NCBI GenBank assembly: GCA_910574205.1
Contig: CAJSYJ010000001.1
Location: forward strand, 806,001-870,000
Direction of reading: 5' to 3'
DNA: 64,000 bases
Source: Bacteroidales bacterium
GTDB lineage: Bacteria > Bacteroidota > Bacteroidia > Bacteroidales > Rikenellaceae
Positions 24,605 to 33,908 of the stretch are shown here, in pieces (within the stretch, counting starts at the first letter, position 1; each line of letters starts with the position of its first letter). The notes below the pieces were generated by a model. It made no database searches. It saw nothing but the letters and a program-made list of their open reading frames with translations, and was not told where the DNA came from. The translations under genes were made by a program, and so were the position numbers.

Positions 24605-26023
24605 ATGCAATACTTCAAAAGACATATCGATTACTACAAACGCATCCTCACGCTGGCCATGCCCGTCGTCCTGGCGCAGGCAGGACAGCTTACCACGCAG
24701 TTCGCCGACACGGCCATGGTGGGACGCTTCGGCGGCGAGGATCCGCTGCCGCTGGCCGCAGTATCGCTCGGCAGCGCGCTCTTTCTGATAATTTATCTCG
24801 GAGCGCTGGGACTCGCGCTGGGCATCACGCCCATAATCGGCGAGCACTTCGCACGAGGCGACAAACGACGCGTGGCGCATCTGCTGCAAAACAGCATGCT
24901 CTACTGCACCGTGGTCGGCATCGCAGCCACCGCCGCGGCGCTGCTGGTAAGACCCCTGATGTGGTCGCTGAGCGACGTGCTGACGCCACAGAACGGCGCG
25001 CACGACATAGGCGACGTGGTAGCGCTGGCCGTGCCTTACTTCGACATGCTGACTTGGAGCATTCTGCCGCTGATGATCTTCCTGTCGTTCAAGCAGTTTC
25101 TCGAAGGCATAGGCAACACCTCGATCGCCATGTGGATCGTACTGGCCACCAATGCCCTGAACATACTGCTCAACTGGGTGTTCATCTTCGGACATCTTGG
25201 CGCCGAGCCCATGGGCGCCGAGGGTGCCGGTCTGGCCACGCTCATATCGCGCATAGCGCAGATGCTGTCGATAGCATGGATCGTCATGCGCAGCAGACGC
25301 TTCGCCGTCTACCGCCGCCACTTCGCGCGACGGGTCCTGCGCTGGCAGCCCATACGCGAGATACTTCGCGTGGGCTACCCCACCGCCTTTCAGATGATGC
25401 TCGAAGCCAGCGCGTTCATCACGACGACGATCCTCGCGCTCTCGTTCGGCGCCGTATCGTCGAGCGCGTTCCAGATAACGTTCAACATAGCCAACATAGC
25501 GTGGATGATAATCGTCGCCGTCGGGTCGGCCTCTACCATAGTCGTGTCGCATATCTACGGTTCGGGCGAGTTCGGCAGGCTGCGCCCCACCATACGCGCC
25601 ACATTCCATATAGGTCTTGCGTGGAGCATCCTCATGGCCGCGATGTTCATCCTGCTCAGAGGCTCGATACCGGCGCTGTTCACAGACAACGAGGAGGTCA
25701 TAGCACTGACGGGCTACCTGCTGATATACATATCCATATATCAGATATCGGACGGCATACAGGGTCTTTCGATAAGCATCCTGAGAGGATTGCAGGACGT
25801 GAGGATCATCATGCCGATCGTGGTGGTGGCCTATGTCGTTCTGAACATCCCGATAGGCTATATGCTTGCGTTCCGCTTCGGCATGGGCCCCGTCGGCCTT
25901 GCGCTGGGTCTGGTCTTCGGACTTACGACGGCCGCCGTGCTCACCCTTCTGCGGGTGCGGCAGCAGATGCGCCGGCACGATGCCGCGGCACGACGAGACT
26001 CGGCTCAGGGCAGCGACCGATAA
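24605..26023 (+). CDS. MATE-family efflux transporter
   Basis: 472 residues from ATG 24605, just after a consensus promoter. An ATG at 24560 lies inside the preceding terminator hairpin and upstream of the promoter, so it is rejected. About 12 membrane segments are arranged as two similar halves, with the MATE openings LAMPVVLAQAGQLTTQFADTAMVGR and, in the second half, VGYPTAFQMMLEASAF. These carriers expel cationic drugs or metabolites by Na+ or H+ antiport; the substrate is not predictable. It stands alone, followed by ung with its own upstream region. Confidence 0.9.
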   Translation: MQYFKRHIDYYKRILTLAMPVVLAQAGQLTTQFADTAMVGRFGGEDPLPLAAVSLGSALFLIIYLGALGLALGITPIIGEHFARGDKRRVAHLLQNSMLYCTVVGIAATAAALLVRPLMWSLSDVLTPQNGAHDIGDVVALAVPYFDMLTWSILPLMIFLSFKQFLEGIGNTSIAMWIVLATNALNILLNWVFIFGHLGAEPMGAEGAGLATLISRIAQMLSIAWIVMRSRRFAVYRRHFARRVLRWQPIREILRVGYPTAFQMMLEASAFITTTILALSFGAVSSSAFQITFNIANIAWMIIVAVGSASTIVVSHIYGSGEFGRLRPTIRATFHIGLAWSILMAAMFILLRGSIPALFTDNEEVIALTGYLLIYISIYQISDGIQGLSISILRGLQDVRIIMPIVVVAYVVLNIPIGYMLAFRFGMGPVGLALGLVFGLTTAAVLTLLRVRQQMRRHDAAARRDSAQGSDR

Positions 26024-26155
26024 CGGCCTGCCCCGGCCAAGGGCGCCGCGAGCGAGATAAATATCCGCTCGGGCTGAATATTATTCGGATTGTTTGCCCA
26101 TGCAGGACAAAATTTCGCTATCTTCGCAAGCGAGAAACCGTATAACCCTCGAAGC

Positions 26156-26818
26156 ATGAATGTCCGTATAGCCGAAGACTGGAAGCAGGTCATAGGAGAA
26201 GAGTTCGACAAACCCTATTTCGCCGAGCTGGCGCAGTTCGTCCGCGACGAATACTCGTCGCGCAGGATCTTTCCCGCAGGCCGCAACATATTCCGCGCAT
26301 TCGACAAGTGCCCCTTCGACGATTTGAAGGTGGTTATCATAGGTCAGGACCCCTACCACGGCGAGGGTCAGGCCAACGGCCTCTGCTTCTCGGTGGGCGA
26401 CGGAGTGCCGTTCCCGCCTTCGCTGCAAAACATCTTCAAGGAGGTGCACGACGATACGGGGGTGCCCGTGCCGCAGAGCGGCAACCTCGACCGCTGGGCC
26501 GAGCAGGGCGTGCTGCTGCTGAACGCCGTGCTTACGGTGCGCGCACACGAAGCCGCCTCGCATGCCGGACGCGGCTGGGAGCAGTTTACCGACGCCGTGG
26601 TGCGAGCCATAAACCTGCACAAACGCAACGTAGTATATATGCTCTGGGGCAGCTATGCCCAGCGCAAGGGCTCGATAGCCGATGCGGCGCACAACTGCAT
26701 TCTGCGAGCCGTACACCCCTCGCCGCTGTCGGTATATCGCGGATTCTTCGGCTGCCGCCACTTCTCGCAGGCAAACGCCTATCTCGAAAGTGTGGGAAAA
26801 AGCCCGATTGTGTGGTAG
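26156..26818 (+). CDS. ung: Uracil-DNA glycosylase, family 1
   Basis: 220 residues from ATG 26156. An in-frame ATG at 26090 adds 22 residues without homology character and lies upstream of the likely promoter area. The water-activating loop GQDPYHGEGQANGLCFS starts at residue 63 (catalytic Asp65), and the DNA-intercalating loop HPSPLSVYRGFFGCRHF is near the C-terminus, as in family 1 Ung. It excises uracil from DNA as the first step of base excision repair. The sequence TATCTTCG near 26118 is a weak match to the -7 box. No operon partners are evident. Confidence 0.93.
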   Translation: MNVRIAEDWKQVIGEEFDKPYFAELAQFVRDEYSSRRIFPAGRNIFRAFDKCPFDDLKVVIIGQDPYHGEGQANGLCFSVGDGVPFPPSLQNIFKEVHDDTGVPVPQSGNLDRWAEQGVLLLNAVLTVRAHEAASHAGRGWEQFTDAVVRAINLHKRNVVYMLWGSYAQRKGSIADAAHNCILRAVHPSPLSVYRGFFGCRHFSQANAYLESVGKSPIVW

Positions 26819-26833
26819 GCCGCAGATAATGTT

Positions 26834-26864
26834 TTGAAGATTACGAATTTTTGTATTAACTTTG
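26834..26864 (+). promoter_or_regulatory. Promoter of small membrane protein gene
   Basis: TTG (26834-26836), 20 bp spacer, TAACTTTG (26857-26864), 25 bp before the ATG. This supports the short gene downstream as real. Confidence 0.8.
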
Positions 26865-26889
26865 CAGTTCCGATAAAGAAACGATAATT

Positions 26890-27114
26890 ATGACAGGACA
26901 ACTCAGATTTCTGCTTGTAGTTTGCGCTCTTATCCTTATCGCAAGCATCCCGTGGGGCCTGTGGTGCGCAGCGACAGGACAAATAATCAAGGCTGCCATA
27001 TTAGCCGTCGTGGCTCTGGCGGCATTCATCGCTCTGATTATAGTCCGTCGCAATCTGACGTTCATACGCCAGATGAACCAGACCTTCGAGGACGACAACG
27101 TCACACCGCTTTAA
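26890..27114 (+). CDS. Small two-helix membrane protein, unknown function
   Basis: 74 residues. Two hydrophobic helices (about residues 6-27 and 31-52) are separated by a short turn and followed by a charged tail (RRNLTFIRQMNQTFEDDN). A full consensus promoter directly upstream makes this a credible gene despite its size. I do not recognise the family. The hairpin-like topology with both ends on the same side would suit a small inner-membrane accessory or stress protein, but nothing nearby points to a partner. Confidence 0.7.
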   Translation: MTGQLRFLLVVCALILIASIPWGLWCAATGQIIKAAILAVVALAAFIALIIVRRNLTFIRQMNQTFEDDNVTPL

Positions 27115-27241
27115 TCGTTCGCCGCCGCGCACCTTCTGCGTCTCGGCACAGCCCTGACAAGAGGGCTCTGCGCACGGCTTAACGAAAACGTCTTATTGCC
27201 ACAGGCCGCCGCGTGCGGTCGGGCATCATCACTCCTTATAT

Positions 27242-27287
27242 CGCCTCTGGTGCCGGCAATCCGCTGCGATCGCCGGCACCAGAGGCG
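27242..27287. repeat. Perfect 16-bp inverted repeat
   Basis: CGCCTCTGGTGCCGGC (27242-27257) and its exact complement (27272-27287) around a 14-nt loop. No T tract follows on either strand, so it is not a standard intrinsic terminator, though it may stop the plus-strand transcript. Confidence 0.85.
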
Positions 27288-27428
27288 TATTCGATCCGAA
27301 CGGCAAACCCTCTCAGACGACATATCCGCGCTGCGTCCGGCAGCATGCGCTATTGCGTATGCAGGCGGCAGGCGCCGCCCCGCCCGGTCGGGCGAGACCG
27401 CCACGTCATAAATATCGCAATCGGGTAC

Positions 27429-27458
27429 AAAAAAAAAGCGGCCGGAATATCCGGCCGC
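27429..27458 (-). terminator. Terminator of rplS
   Basis: On the minus strand GCGGCCGG and CCGGCCGC pair around a 5-nt loop and are followed by a run of nine T. Confidence 0.9.
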
Positions 27459-27480
27459 GACTTTTTCGCATTGACGGCGA

Positions 27481-27849
27481 TTACTTGCTGACGCGTCTCT
27501 CCTTGATACGCGCCTTCTTGCCGGTAAGGTTGCGCAGGTAGTAGATACGTGCGCGACGAACGACACCGTACTTGTTGACCTCGATCGAGTCGATATGGGG
27601 CGAGTAGAGCGGGAAAATACGCTCGACACCCACGCCGTTCGAGATCTTGCGGATCGTAAACATCTTGGTCTTGCCGCTACCCTTGATCTGGATAACCACA
27701 CCGCGGAAGCTCTGCAAACGCTCCTTGTTACCCTCGACGATACGGTAGGTAACAGTAATCGTGTCACCGGCCTTGAACGACGGCACGTCGGCCTCGCTCT
27801 TGGTCCACATCTGCTCGTTGACGAGCTTGATCAATGCATCTTTGTTCAT
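27481..27849 (-). CDS. rplS: 50S ribosomal protein L19
   Basis: 122 residues, matching L19 over its length: [49 protein letters not shown] and the basic C-terminus [21 protein letters not shown]19 lies at the interface of the ribosomal subunits. Unlike in many proteobacteria it is not linked here to rpsP, rimM or trmD and is monocistronic, between its own promoter (about 180 bp upstream) and a strong terminator. The roughly 170-nt leader could hold an autoregulatory structure, but I see no definite motif. Confidence 0.97.
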   Translation of the reverse strand: MNKDALIKLVNEQMWTKSEADVPSFKAGDTITVTYRIVEGNKERLQSFRGVVIQIKGSGKTKMFTIRKISNGVGVERIFPLYSPHIDSIEVNKYGVVRRARIYYLRNLTGKKARIKERRVSK

Positions 27850-28274
27850 GTTGCAACAAATGTTAAATAATTATCGCTCAACATTATCGCTGCACGGTCT
27901 CTACCATGACGGCACCCTCGCCGCCAATCCCCGAAGCCTCGTCCGATCCTCTCCGCCCCAAAGAACAGACCGATCCGGCGACGCTTCGCCCCGATGCCGC
28001 ACCCAATATAAGAGGTTGATACGGACTGCAAATATAGCGAAATAATCCGCCGCGACAAATTTTCCCGGCATTTTATCTCGACGACCCTACCGCGGCGCCG
28101 GCCGCCGCGAAAAAAAAGTCGACGGCCGGCATACGATCCCGAAGATTTATTTCGTAACTTTGTATTGGATTCACGTCGGCCGAGGTCGAAATATGCGGCC
28201 CGCTATTTGACGGTCGCGCATAGGCGCCCGCGACGGTGCTCCGAAATATTTTAACGGACTTTACGATTAGCATA
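27850..28274. other. Divergent region rplS / NagB-PIG-L gene
   Basis: The region holds the rplS leader (27850-28022), the rplS promoter and, on the plus strand, a -7 box TAACTTTG at 28155-28162 without a TTG at the usual distance, about 110 bp before the ATG at 28275. No gene is seen. Confidence 0.7.
28029..28058 (-). promoter_or_regulatory. Promoter of rplS
   Basis: On the minus strand TTG (28056-28058), 19 bp spacer, TATATTTG (28029-28036), followed by GCAGTCCG, the same downstream sequence as at the candidate RNA promoter near 10628. Confidence 0.82.
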
Positions 28275-30227
28275 ATGAACAACAAGTATCAACTGCCGCG
28301 CGACGGCGGTCTTATCGAGGAGGCTGCGCCGCGGGACATAATCCACCGCTGCGAGAAGATACGCACGCAGGTGTTCGACAGCGAATACCGCGGCGTGCAG
28401 TATGTCGCCGACATCATCTGCCGCATGATACGCTCGCACGAGCAGAGCGCACCCGTCGACGACATGTTCGACGAGGGACGTCCGTTCGTGCTGGGTCTGA
28501 CCACGGGGCGCACGCCTCTGGGACTCTACCGCGAGCTGGTCAGACGCTACCGCGCCGGCGCAATCAGCTTTGCGGGGGTGGCCGTCTACTCGCTCGACGA
28601 GTTCTACCCCATAGCACGCTCCGAGCAGCAGAGCCGCAACTACCGCATACACGAGGACTTCCTCAACCATATAGACATCCTCCCCGAAAACATCCATATC
28701 CCTGACGGCACCGTTTCGCTCGACCGCGTATCGGAGTACTGCGCCGCTTTCGATCAGGACGTGCGCAATATCGACCTGATGATTATCGGCATGGGCGAGC
28801 AGGGGCAGATCGGCTTCAACGAGCCGGGATCGTACGTCAGATCGCACACGCGTCTGGTGGAGCTGACCCACAACTCGCGCAAGGTGCAGTCGTCGCTCTT
28901 CTTCGGGTTGGAGAATACGCCCAAAATGGCCATAACAATGGGACTCGACACGGTAATGCGTGCCGACAGGATAATCCTCATGGCTTGGGGCGAACAGAAG
29001 GCCGATGCCGTGCAGCGCGTGGTCGAGGGCGAGATAACCGACATGGTGCCGGCCTCGCACTTGCAGCAGCACCCCGACATAGAGGTTGTCATCGACGAGA
29101 ATGCCGCCCGCCTGCTCACGCGCGAGCAGACGCCGTGGCTGGTAGGCCCCTGCCGCTGGACGCCCAAATTCATCCGCAAGGCCGTCGTATGGCTCTGCGG
29201 CGTCGTCGACAAGCCTATACTTAAACTGACATATCTCGACTATATCGAAAACTCGCTGGGCGAGCTGCTCGAACGCACCGGCCAGACATACGACAGAATC
29301 AACATCGACGTATTCAACGATCTGCAACACACCATAACTGGCTGGCCGGGAGGCAAGCCCGACGCCGACGACTCCACACGGCCTGCCCCGTCGCAGCCAT
29401 ATCCCAAGCGCGTGCTGATCTTCTCGCCCCACCCCGATGACGACGTGATATCTATGGGCGGCACGTTCATACGTCTGGTCGAGCAGGGCCACGACGTGCA
29501 CGTGGCCTACGAGACGTCGGGCAACGTAGCCGTGCACGACGACGTGGTGGTGCAGAATGTCGACACGGCGCGCGAAATGGGCATGGGCGACCACAACGCC
29601 GAGATGCTCGCGCTGATCGCCTCGAAGCGGCGCGGCGAGCCGGAGCCCCGGCGCCTGCTCGACATCAAGGGCGCCATACGCCGTGCCGAGGCGCGTGCCG
29701 CGGTGCGCTCGTTCGGCCTGAACCCCGACACCAACGCCCACTTCCTGAACATGCCATTCTACGAGACGGGCGGCATCAAGAAGGGGCAGCTGACCGATGC
29801 CGACATATCGCTCATCGTCGATCTGCTGCGCCGCATACGCCCCAACCAGATATATGCCGCCGGCGATCTGGCCGATCCTCACGGCACCCACCGCACCTGC
29901 ATGGAGGCACTGTTGGAGGCTATCGACATCGTCCGCGACGACGACTGGATGACAGACTGCCACCTATGGCTCTATCGCGGCGCATGGATGGAGTGGGATC
30001 TCGGAATGGTCGATATGGCCGTACCGCTCTCGCCCGACGAGATGTTGAAAAAGCGCCACGCGATATACCGCCACCTATCGCAGAAGGACATAGTGCCGTT
30101 CCCGGGCAGCGACACGCGCGAGTTCTGGCAGAGAGCCGAGGAGCGCACGCAGAACACAGCACGCCAGTACGACAAGCTGGGCATGGCCGAATATCAGGCC
30201 ATAGAGGTGTTCGTAAGGATGTTCTGA
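28275..30227 (+). CDS. NagB-like domain fused to PIG-L-type deacetylase
   Basis: 650 residues from ATG 28275; a start at 28236 would add 13 residues of no clear origin. Residues 1-300 resemble glucosamine-6-phosphate deaminase (LGLTTGRTPLGLYREL, SLDEFYPI, GFNEPGS). In the catalytic stretch, canonical [11 protein letters not shown] reads GEQGQIGFNEP, so the residues equivalent to E. coli Asp141 and His143 are both Gln, while Glu148 and Asp72 are kept. From about residue 375 a PIG-L/LmbE domain begins with FSPHPDDDVISMGG, the zinc-binding motif of N-acetylglucosaminyl deacetylases. The fusion suggests amino-sugar processing, perhaps with a regulatory deaminase-like half. A canonical nagB follows 181 bp downstream. 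Confidence 0.82.
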   Translation: MNNKYQLPRDGGLIEEAAPRDIIHRCEKIRTQVFDSEYRGVQYVADIICRMIRSHEQSAPVDDMFDEGRPFVLGLTTGRTPLGLYRELVRRYRAGAISFAGVAVYSLDEFYPIARSEQQSRNYRIHEDFLNHIDILPENIHIPDGTVSLDRVSEYCAAFDQDVRNIDLMIIGMGEQGQIGFNEPGSYVRSHTRLVELTHNSRKVQSSLFFGLENTPKMAITMGLDTVMRADRIILMAWGEQKADAVQRVVEGEITDMVPASHLQQHPDIEVVIDENAARLLTREQTPWLVGPCRWTPKFIRKAVVWLCGVVDKPILKLTYLDYIENSLGELLERTGQTYDRINIDVFNDLQHTITGWPGGKPDADDSTRPAPSQPYPKRVLIFSPHPDDDVISMGGTFIRLVEQGHDVHVAYETSGNVAVHDDVVVQNVDTAREMGMGDHNAEMLALIASKRRGEPEPRRLLDIKGAIRRAEARAAVRSFGLNPDTNAHFLNMPFYETGGIKKGQLTDADISLIVDLLRRIRPNQIYAAGDLADPHGTHRTCMEALLEAIDIVRDDDWMTDCHLWLYRGAWMEWDLGMVDMAVPLSPDEMLKKRHAIYRHLSQKDIVPFPGSDTREFWQRAEERTQNTARQYDKLGMAEYQAIEVFVRMF

Positions 30228-30274
30228 AACAAGCCGCGGCATCCCGAGCAAAACTGCCGCCGGCCGGCCGACTT

Positions 30275-30296
30275 ATACGCCGCCCGGTCGGCGTAT
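30275..30296. terminator. Hairpin between the two NagB-type genes
   Basis: ATACGCCG and CGGCGTAT pair around a 6-nt loop, 48 bp after the fusion gene. There is no T tract; it may weaken read-through into nagB. Confidence 0.45.
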
Positions 30297-30408
30297 GCGC
30301 GCCCCCGGATGCTTGACGCTATGTTTCGGCACAAGACCGCCGTGAAGACCGCCGCGCACACGAACGAAGCGGATATTGAAAATTATATAAAACAAAACAT
30401 CGGATAAT

Positions 30409-31209
30409 ATGAGAGTAATAATCGAATCGTCGCCCGAGGATGTGGCACGACGCTCGGCAAGATACATAGTCGACCAGATAGCGAGCAAGGCGCGCTACAC
30501 CTCGTCGCCCTTCGTGCTGGGTCTGCCTACCGGCTCCACGCCGCTGGACACCTATCGCGAGCTGATACGCCTGCACCGTGCGGGCGAAGTGTCGTTCGCC
30601 AATGTCGTGACATTCAACATGGACGAATATGTCGGGCTGCCCGCCGGCCACGAAGCGAGCTACCGTACCTTCATGCAGCGCAACTTCTTCGATCATGTGG
30701 ACATACGTCCCGAGAATATCAACATACCCGACGGCAACGCCGCCGACCTCGAACACGAGTGCGCCGACTACGAGCGCCGCATAGCCGAGGCAGGGGGTAT
30801 CGATCTGTTCATGGGAGGCGTGGGCGAGGACGGGCACATAGCCTTCAACGAACCCTTCTCGTCGCTGGGCTCGCGCACGAGGGTCAAGACCCTGACTCCC
30901 GACACGCGTCAGGCCAATTCGCGATTCTTCGACGGCGACGCCGACAAGGTGCCGCACACGGCCATAACCGTAGGCGTGGGCACCGTGCTGTCTGCAAAAC
31001 GCGTGATGATTCTGGCCACGGGGCTTCGCAAGGCGCGCGCAGTACGCCATGCCATAGAGGGCGGATACAACCACCAGTGGACCGTATCGGCCTTGCAGAC
31101 GCATCCGTGCGGAATAATCGTCTGCGACGACGATGCGGCTCAGGAGCTGCGCGTAGGGACATACCGCTACTTCAAGGCCGTCGAGGCCGACAACGCAGGT
31201 CTACGTTAA
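30409..31209 (+). CDS. nagB: Glucosamine-6-phosphate deaminase
   Basis: 266 residues, the standard NagB length. Motifs are canonical: [25 protein letters not shown] (Asp72 equivalent), [18 protein letters not shown] with the catalytic Asp, His and Glu, and a C-terminal [16 protein letters not shown]. It converts glucosamine-6-phosphate to fructose-6-phosphate and ammonia, feeding amino sugars from host or cell-wall glycans into glycolysis. It lies between the NagB-like/PIG-L fusion and, convergently, pgi, which interconverts the product with glucose-6-phosphate. A 17-bp hairpin terminator separates it from pgi. Confidence 0.95.
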   Translation: MRVIIESSPEDVARRSARYIVDQIASKARYTSSPFVLGLPTGSTPLDTYRELIRLHRAGEVSFANVVTFNMDEYVGLPAGHEASYRTFMQRNFFDHVDIRPENINIPDGNAADLEHECADYERRIAEAGGIDLFMGGVGEDGHIAFNEPFSSLGSRTRVKTLTPDTRQANSRFFDGDADKVPHTAITVGVGTVLSAKRVMILATGLRKARAVRHAIEGGYNHQWTVSALQTHPCGIIVCDDDAAQELRVGTYRYFKAVEADNAGLR

Positions 31210-31283
31210 GGCCGGGCGTGATCCGAGGCCGGGCGCATGCAATGCCGAGAGCGCCGGCGGCAGGATCGGCGGAGATACATCAA

Positions 31284-31321
31284 CGAGACAGGGGCTTTCC
31301 GTATGGAAAGCCCCTGTCTCG
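31284..31321. terminator. Bidirectional hairpin between nagB and pgi
   Basis: A perfect 17-bp stem beginning CGAGACAGGGGCTTTCC with loop GTAT. It separates convergent genes; no T tract is present on either side. Confidence 0.8.
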
Positions 31322-31341
31322 CATATAGGATCGGCCGACCT

Positions 31342-32673
31342 TTACAGGCGCGCCTTGATCTTCTTCGACTCCTCCTCGTAGCCGGGCTTGTCGAGCAAGG
31401 CGAACATATTCTTCTTGTACGCCTCGACACCGGGCTGGTTGAAGGGATTGACACCCAGCAGATAGCCGCTTATGCCGCACGCCTTCTCGAAGAAGTAGAG
31501 CAGCTGGCCTATGGTGCGCTCGTCGATGCGCGCTATCTCGATGCGCATGTTGGGTACACCGCCGTCGACATGTGCTATTCTCACGCCCAACTCGGCCATG
31601 CGGTTGATCTCAGATATGCGCTTGCCGGCCAGGAAATTAAGTCCGTCGAGGTTATCCTCGTCGGCCTCGACGCGAACGGTATGTTTCGACTCCGCCACCG
31701 AGACGATCGTCTCGAACAGAGTACGCTCGCCCTCCTGTATGTACTGTCCCATAGAGTGCAGATCGGCCGTGAGGGTCACGCTGGCGGGGAATATACCCTT
31801 GCCCTCCTTGCCCTCGCTCTCGCCGTAGAGCTGCTTCCACCACTCGGCGATGTAGAGCAGTTTAGGCTCGTAAGAGCCCAGAATCTCGATCTTCTTGCCG
31901 CTGTTGTAGATCTCGTTGCGCACGACGGCATAACGGGCGGCGGGGTTCTCGGCTATGGGGCGGTCGGCTCCGCACATACGCTCCATGTCGCGCGCACCCT
32001 CCACCAGAGCGCGGATGTCGATACCCGCCACGGCCAGCGGCAGCAGTCCTACGGGGGTAAGCACCGAGTAACGGCCGCCCACGTTGTCGGGAATGACGAA
32101 CGTCGGGTAGCCCTCGTTGTCGGCCAGCGTCTTCAACGCGCCGCGCGACGAGTCGGTTATGGCCACGATGCGCTCGGCGGCCTCCTCTTTGCCGTAGCGG
32201 CGCTCCAACTCGGCCTTCAAAAGGCGGAATGCGATCGCAGGCTCGGTCGTGGTGCCCGACTTCGAGATCACGATGACAGCTATCGAGCGCTCGGCCGTAG
32301 CGGCAAGCAGCTCGTGGGTATAGTCCTCCGATATGTTCTGGCCGGCGAAGAGAATCGTCGGGTTGTCATGGTGGCGTTTGAGCGACTCGAACGAGTCGGT
32401 CATGGCTTCCAGCACGGCCTTGGCTCCCAGATACGAGCCGCCGATGCCTATACAGATTACCGTATCGGCCTTGCCGCGCAGCTTGGCGGCCACGGACTCG
32501 ATATCCGAGAGCTCTTTCTTGCCGATCGACGAGGGGAGCGAAACCCAGCCCAGAAAATCGTTGCCGGCGCCCTTGCCCGTATGCAGCAGCTCGTTGGCGC
32601 GTGCCGCACGTTCGAGCATCGCGTCTGTTACGGTGACGCCCGAATGATCGGCGTCGAATCTTATAAGTTCCAT
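31342..32673 (-). CDS. pgi: Glucose-6-phosphate isomerase
   Basis: 443 residues, the compact bacterial form. Recognisable elements are [19 protein letters not shown], the sugar-isomerase motif [16 protein letters not shown], and [15 protein letters not shown]. The C-terminus contains [14 protein letters not shown]. It interconverts glucose-6-phosphate and fructose-6-phosphate in the cytoplasm. It starts 27 bp after gpsA on the same strand and is probably transcribed from the gpsA promoter, pairing two central-carbon enzymes. Confidence 0.95.
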   Translation of the reverse strand: MELIRFDADHSGVTVTDAMLERAARANELLHTGKGAGNDFLGWVSLPSSIGKKELSDIESVAAKLRGKADTVICIGIGGSYLGAKAVLEAMTDSFESLKRHHDNPTILFAGQNISEDYTHELLAATAERSIAVIVISKSGTTTEPAIAFRLLKAELERRYGKEEAAERIVAITDSSRGALKTLADNEGYPTFVIPDNVGGRYSVLTPVGLLPLAVAGIDIRALVEGARDMERMCGADRPIAENPAARYAVVRNEIYNSGKKIEILGSYEPKLLYIAEWWKQLYGESEGKEGKGIFPASVTLTADLHSMGQYIQEGERTLFETIVSVAESKHTVRVEADEDNLDGLNFLAGKRISEINRMAELGVRIAHVDGGVPNMRIEIARIDERTIGQLLYFFEKACGISGYLLGVNPFNQPGVEAYKKNMFALLDKPGYEEESKKIKARL

Positions 32674-32700
32674 AGTATGATTGTTTATAGTTTGTGTGTA

Positions 32701-33711
32701 TCAAATCAGCTCCGCCGTCAGCCGCGCCATGCTCTCGCGAGCCGGGGCTGCGGAATAGAGTACGTCGTACACCATGTCGGCTATCGGCATGGCCATAGCC
32801 TCGACTGCACCCACGCGGCGTATGCAGTCGGCGGCGTAGTACCCCTCGGCGATCATCGTCATCTCGTTCAGAGCGCTCTTGACCGAGCATCCGCGGCCGA
32901 TGAGATTGCCCAGACGGCGGTTGCGGCTCAACGGAGAGTAGCAGGTCACCAACAGGTCGCCAAGATAGGCCGACGTCGCCGTATCGCGCTGCGACGCGGG
33001 TAGTTTGCGCTCCAAATAGTGCGCCATTTCGCGTGCGCAATTAGCTATAAGGACGGCGAGGAAGTTATCTCCGTAACCCAGCCCCACTGCCATGCCCACG
33101 GCTATGGCGTAGACGTTTTTCAGAATGGCCGCATACTCGACGCCCAGCACGTCGCACGAGTAGTTGCACCGCACGTAGTCGTTGGCCAGCATACCGCCCA
33201 CGGCGCGCGCCCCATCCGAATCGGTCGAAGCGACGGTCAGATACGACAGACGCCCTATGCCCACCTCCTCGGCATGCGACGGACCGGTTACAACGGCCAT
33301 ATCCGAGAGCGGCAGCGAGTACTGATCGCACATATACTCCACCACGGTCTTATAGTCGCCCGGTATGATGCCCTTGACGGCCGATACCACCCTCTTGCCG
33401 GCGAGCGGCACCGAGAGCGGCGCGAGAAAATCCTTCAAGAAGGCCGACGGCGCAGCCAGCACCACGGTCGAGGATGCGGCCACCACGGCGTTCAGATCGT
33501 TCGACGGAGCGATCAGCGAGCGGTCGATCCCGACATAGGGCAGATACTTCGGATTGTGTCCCGTGGCACGGAGCGAGTCGAGCACGCGGTCGTTGCGGAC
33601 ATACCATTCGACACGGCGGCCGTTTACGGTCAGCGTCTTCACGATAGCCGTAGCCCAGCTTCCGTAACCTATTACAGCACAATTTTCCGAGTCGATGCGG
33701 TCGTATCCCAT
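32701..33711 (-). CDS. gpsA: NAD(P)-dependent glycerol-3-phosphate dehydrogenase
   Basis: 336 residues from ATG 33711. An in-frame ATG at 33753 lies upstream of the predicted promoter's -7 box and gives no useful extension. The Rossmann motif is VIGYGSWATAIVKTL (about 13-27), followed by HNPKYLP, KGI and the C-terminal substrate region RNRRLGNLIGRG. It reduces DHAP to sn-glycerol-3-phosphate for phospholipid synthesis. This is the standard enantiomer; the unrelated sn-glycerol-1-phosphate dehydrogenase at 56742 makes or uses the other one. It is divergent from mreB, with promoters sharing one box. Confidence 0.93.
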   Translation of the reverse strand: MGYDRIDSENCAVIGYGSWATAIVKTLTVNGRRVEWYVRNDRVLDSLRATGHNPKYLPYVGIDRSLIAPSNDLNAVVAASSTVVLAAPSAFLKDFLAPLSVPLAGKRVVSAVKGIIPGDYKTVVEYMCDQYSLPLSDMAVVTGPSHAEEVGIGRLSYLTVASTDSDGARAVGGMLANDYVRCNYSCDVLGVEYAAILKNVYAIAVGMAVGLGYGDNFLAVLIANCAREMAHYLERKLPASQRDTATSAYLGDLLVTCYSPLSRNRRLGNLIGRGCSVKSALNEMTMIAEGYYAADCIRRVGAVEAMAMPIADMVYDVLYSAAPARESMARLTAELI

Positions 33712-33730
33712 AGGCAAGAATTTTATTGGG

Positions 33731-33763
33731 CAAAAGTAGATAAATTTTGCCAAACTATTGCAA
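33731..33763 (-). promoter_or_regulatory. Promoter of gpsA-pgi
   Basis: On the minus strand TTG (33761-33763), 22 bp spacer, TACTTTTG (33731-33738). Its -33 box is the complement half of TTGCAA, whose other half serves mreB. Confidence 0.6.
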
Positions 33764-33790
33764 TATGTCCATATCTTTTTCGTACCTTTG
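33758..33790 (+). promoter_or_regulatory. Promoter of the mre-rod operon
   Basis: TTG (33758-33760), 22 bp spacer, TACCTTTG (33783-33790), about 120 bp before mreB. The spacer is one base longer than typical, as on the gpsA side. Confidence 0.6.
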
Positions 33791-33908
33791 TCCGGTATAC
33801 TTATTATAGAGACGTTTTCGGCACGGCCGCAGGCGCACCACGGCGGATCATGCTATGCTGTCGGGCGGCGTTTGGGTCATGACGACAATCAAATAACGAT
33901 AATTCGCT

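Larger units (their letters stand above)
27115..27480. other. Intergenic region with strong hairpins
   Basis: Convergent region between the small membrane protein and rplS. It holds a 16-bp perfect hairpin (27242-27287) and the rplS terminator (27429-27458). No gene is seen. Confidence 0.7.

Noticed and set aside
22556-25978. Very long minus-strand open frame (1140 codons) opposite the Clp and MATE genes
   Set aside because: It is a codon-bias shadow of two clear plus-strand genes; composition is Arg/His/Gln/Tyr-rich without domains.
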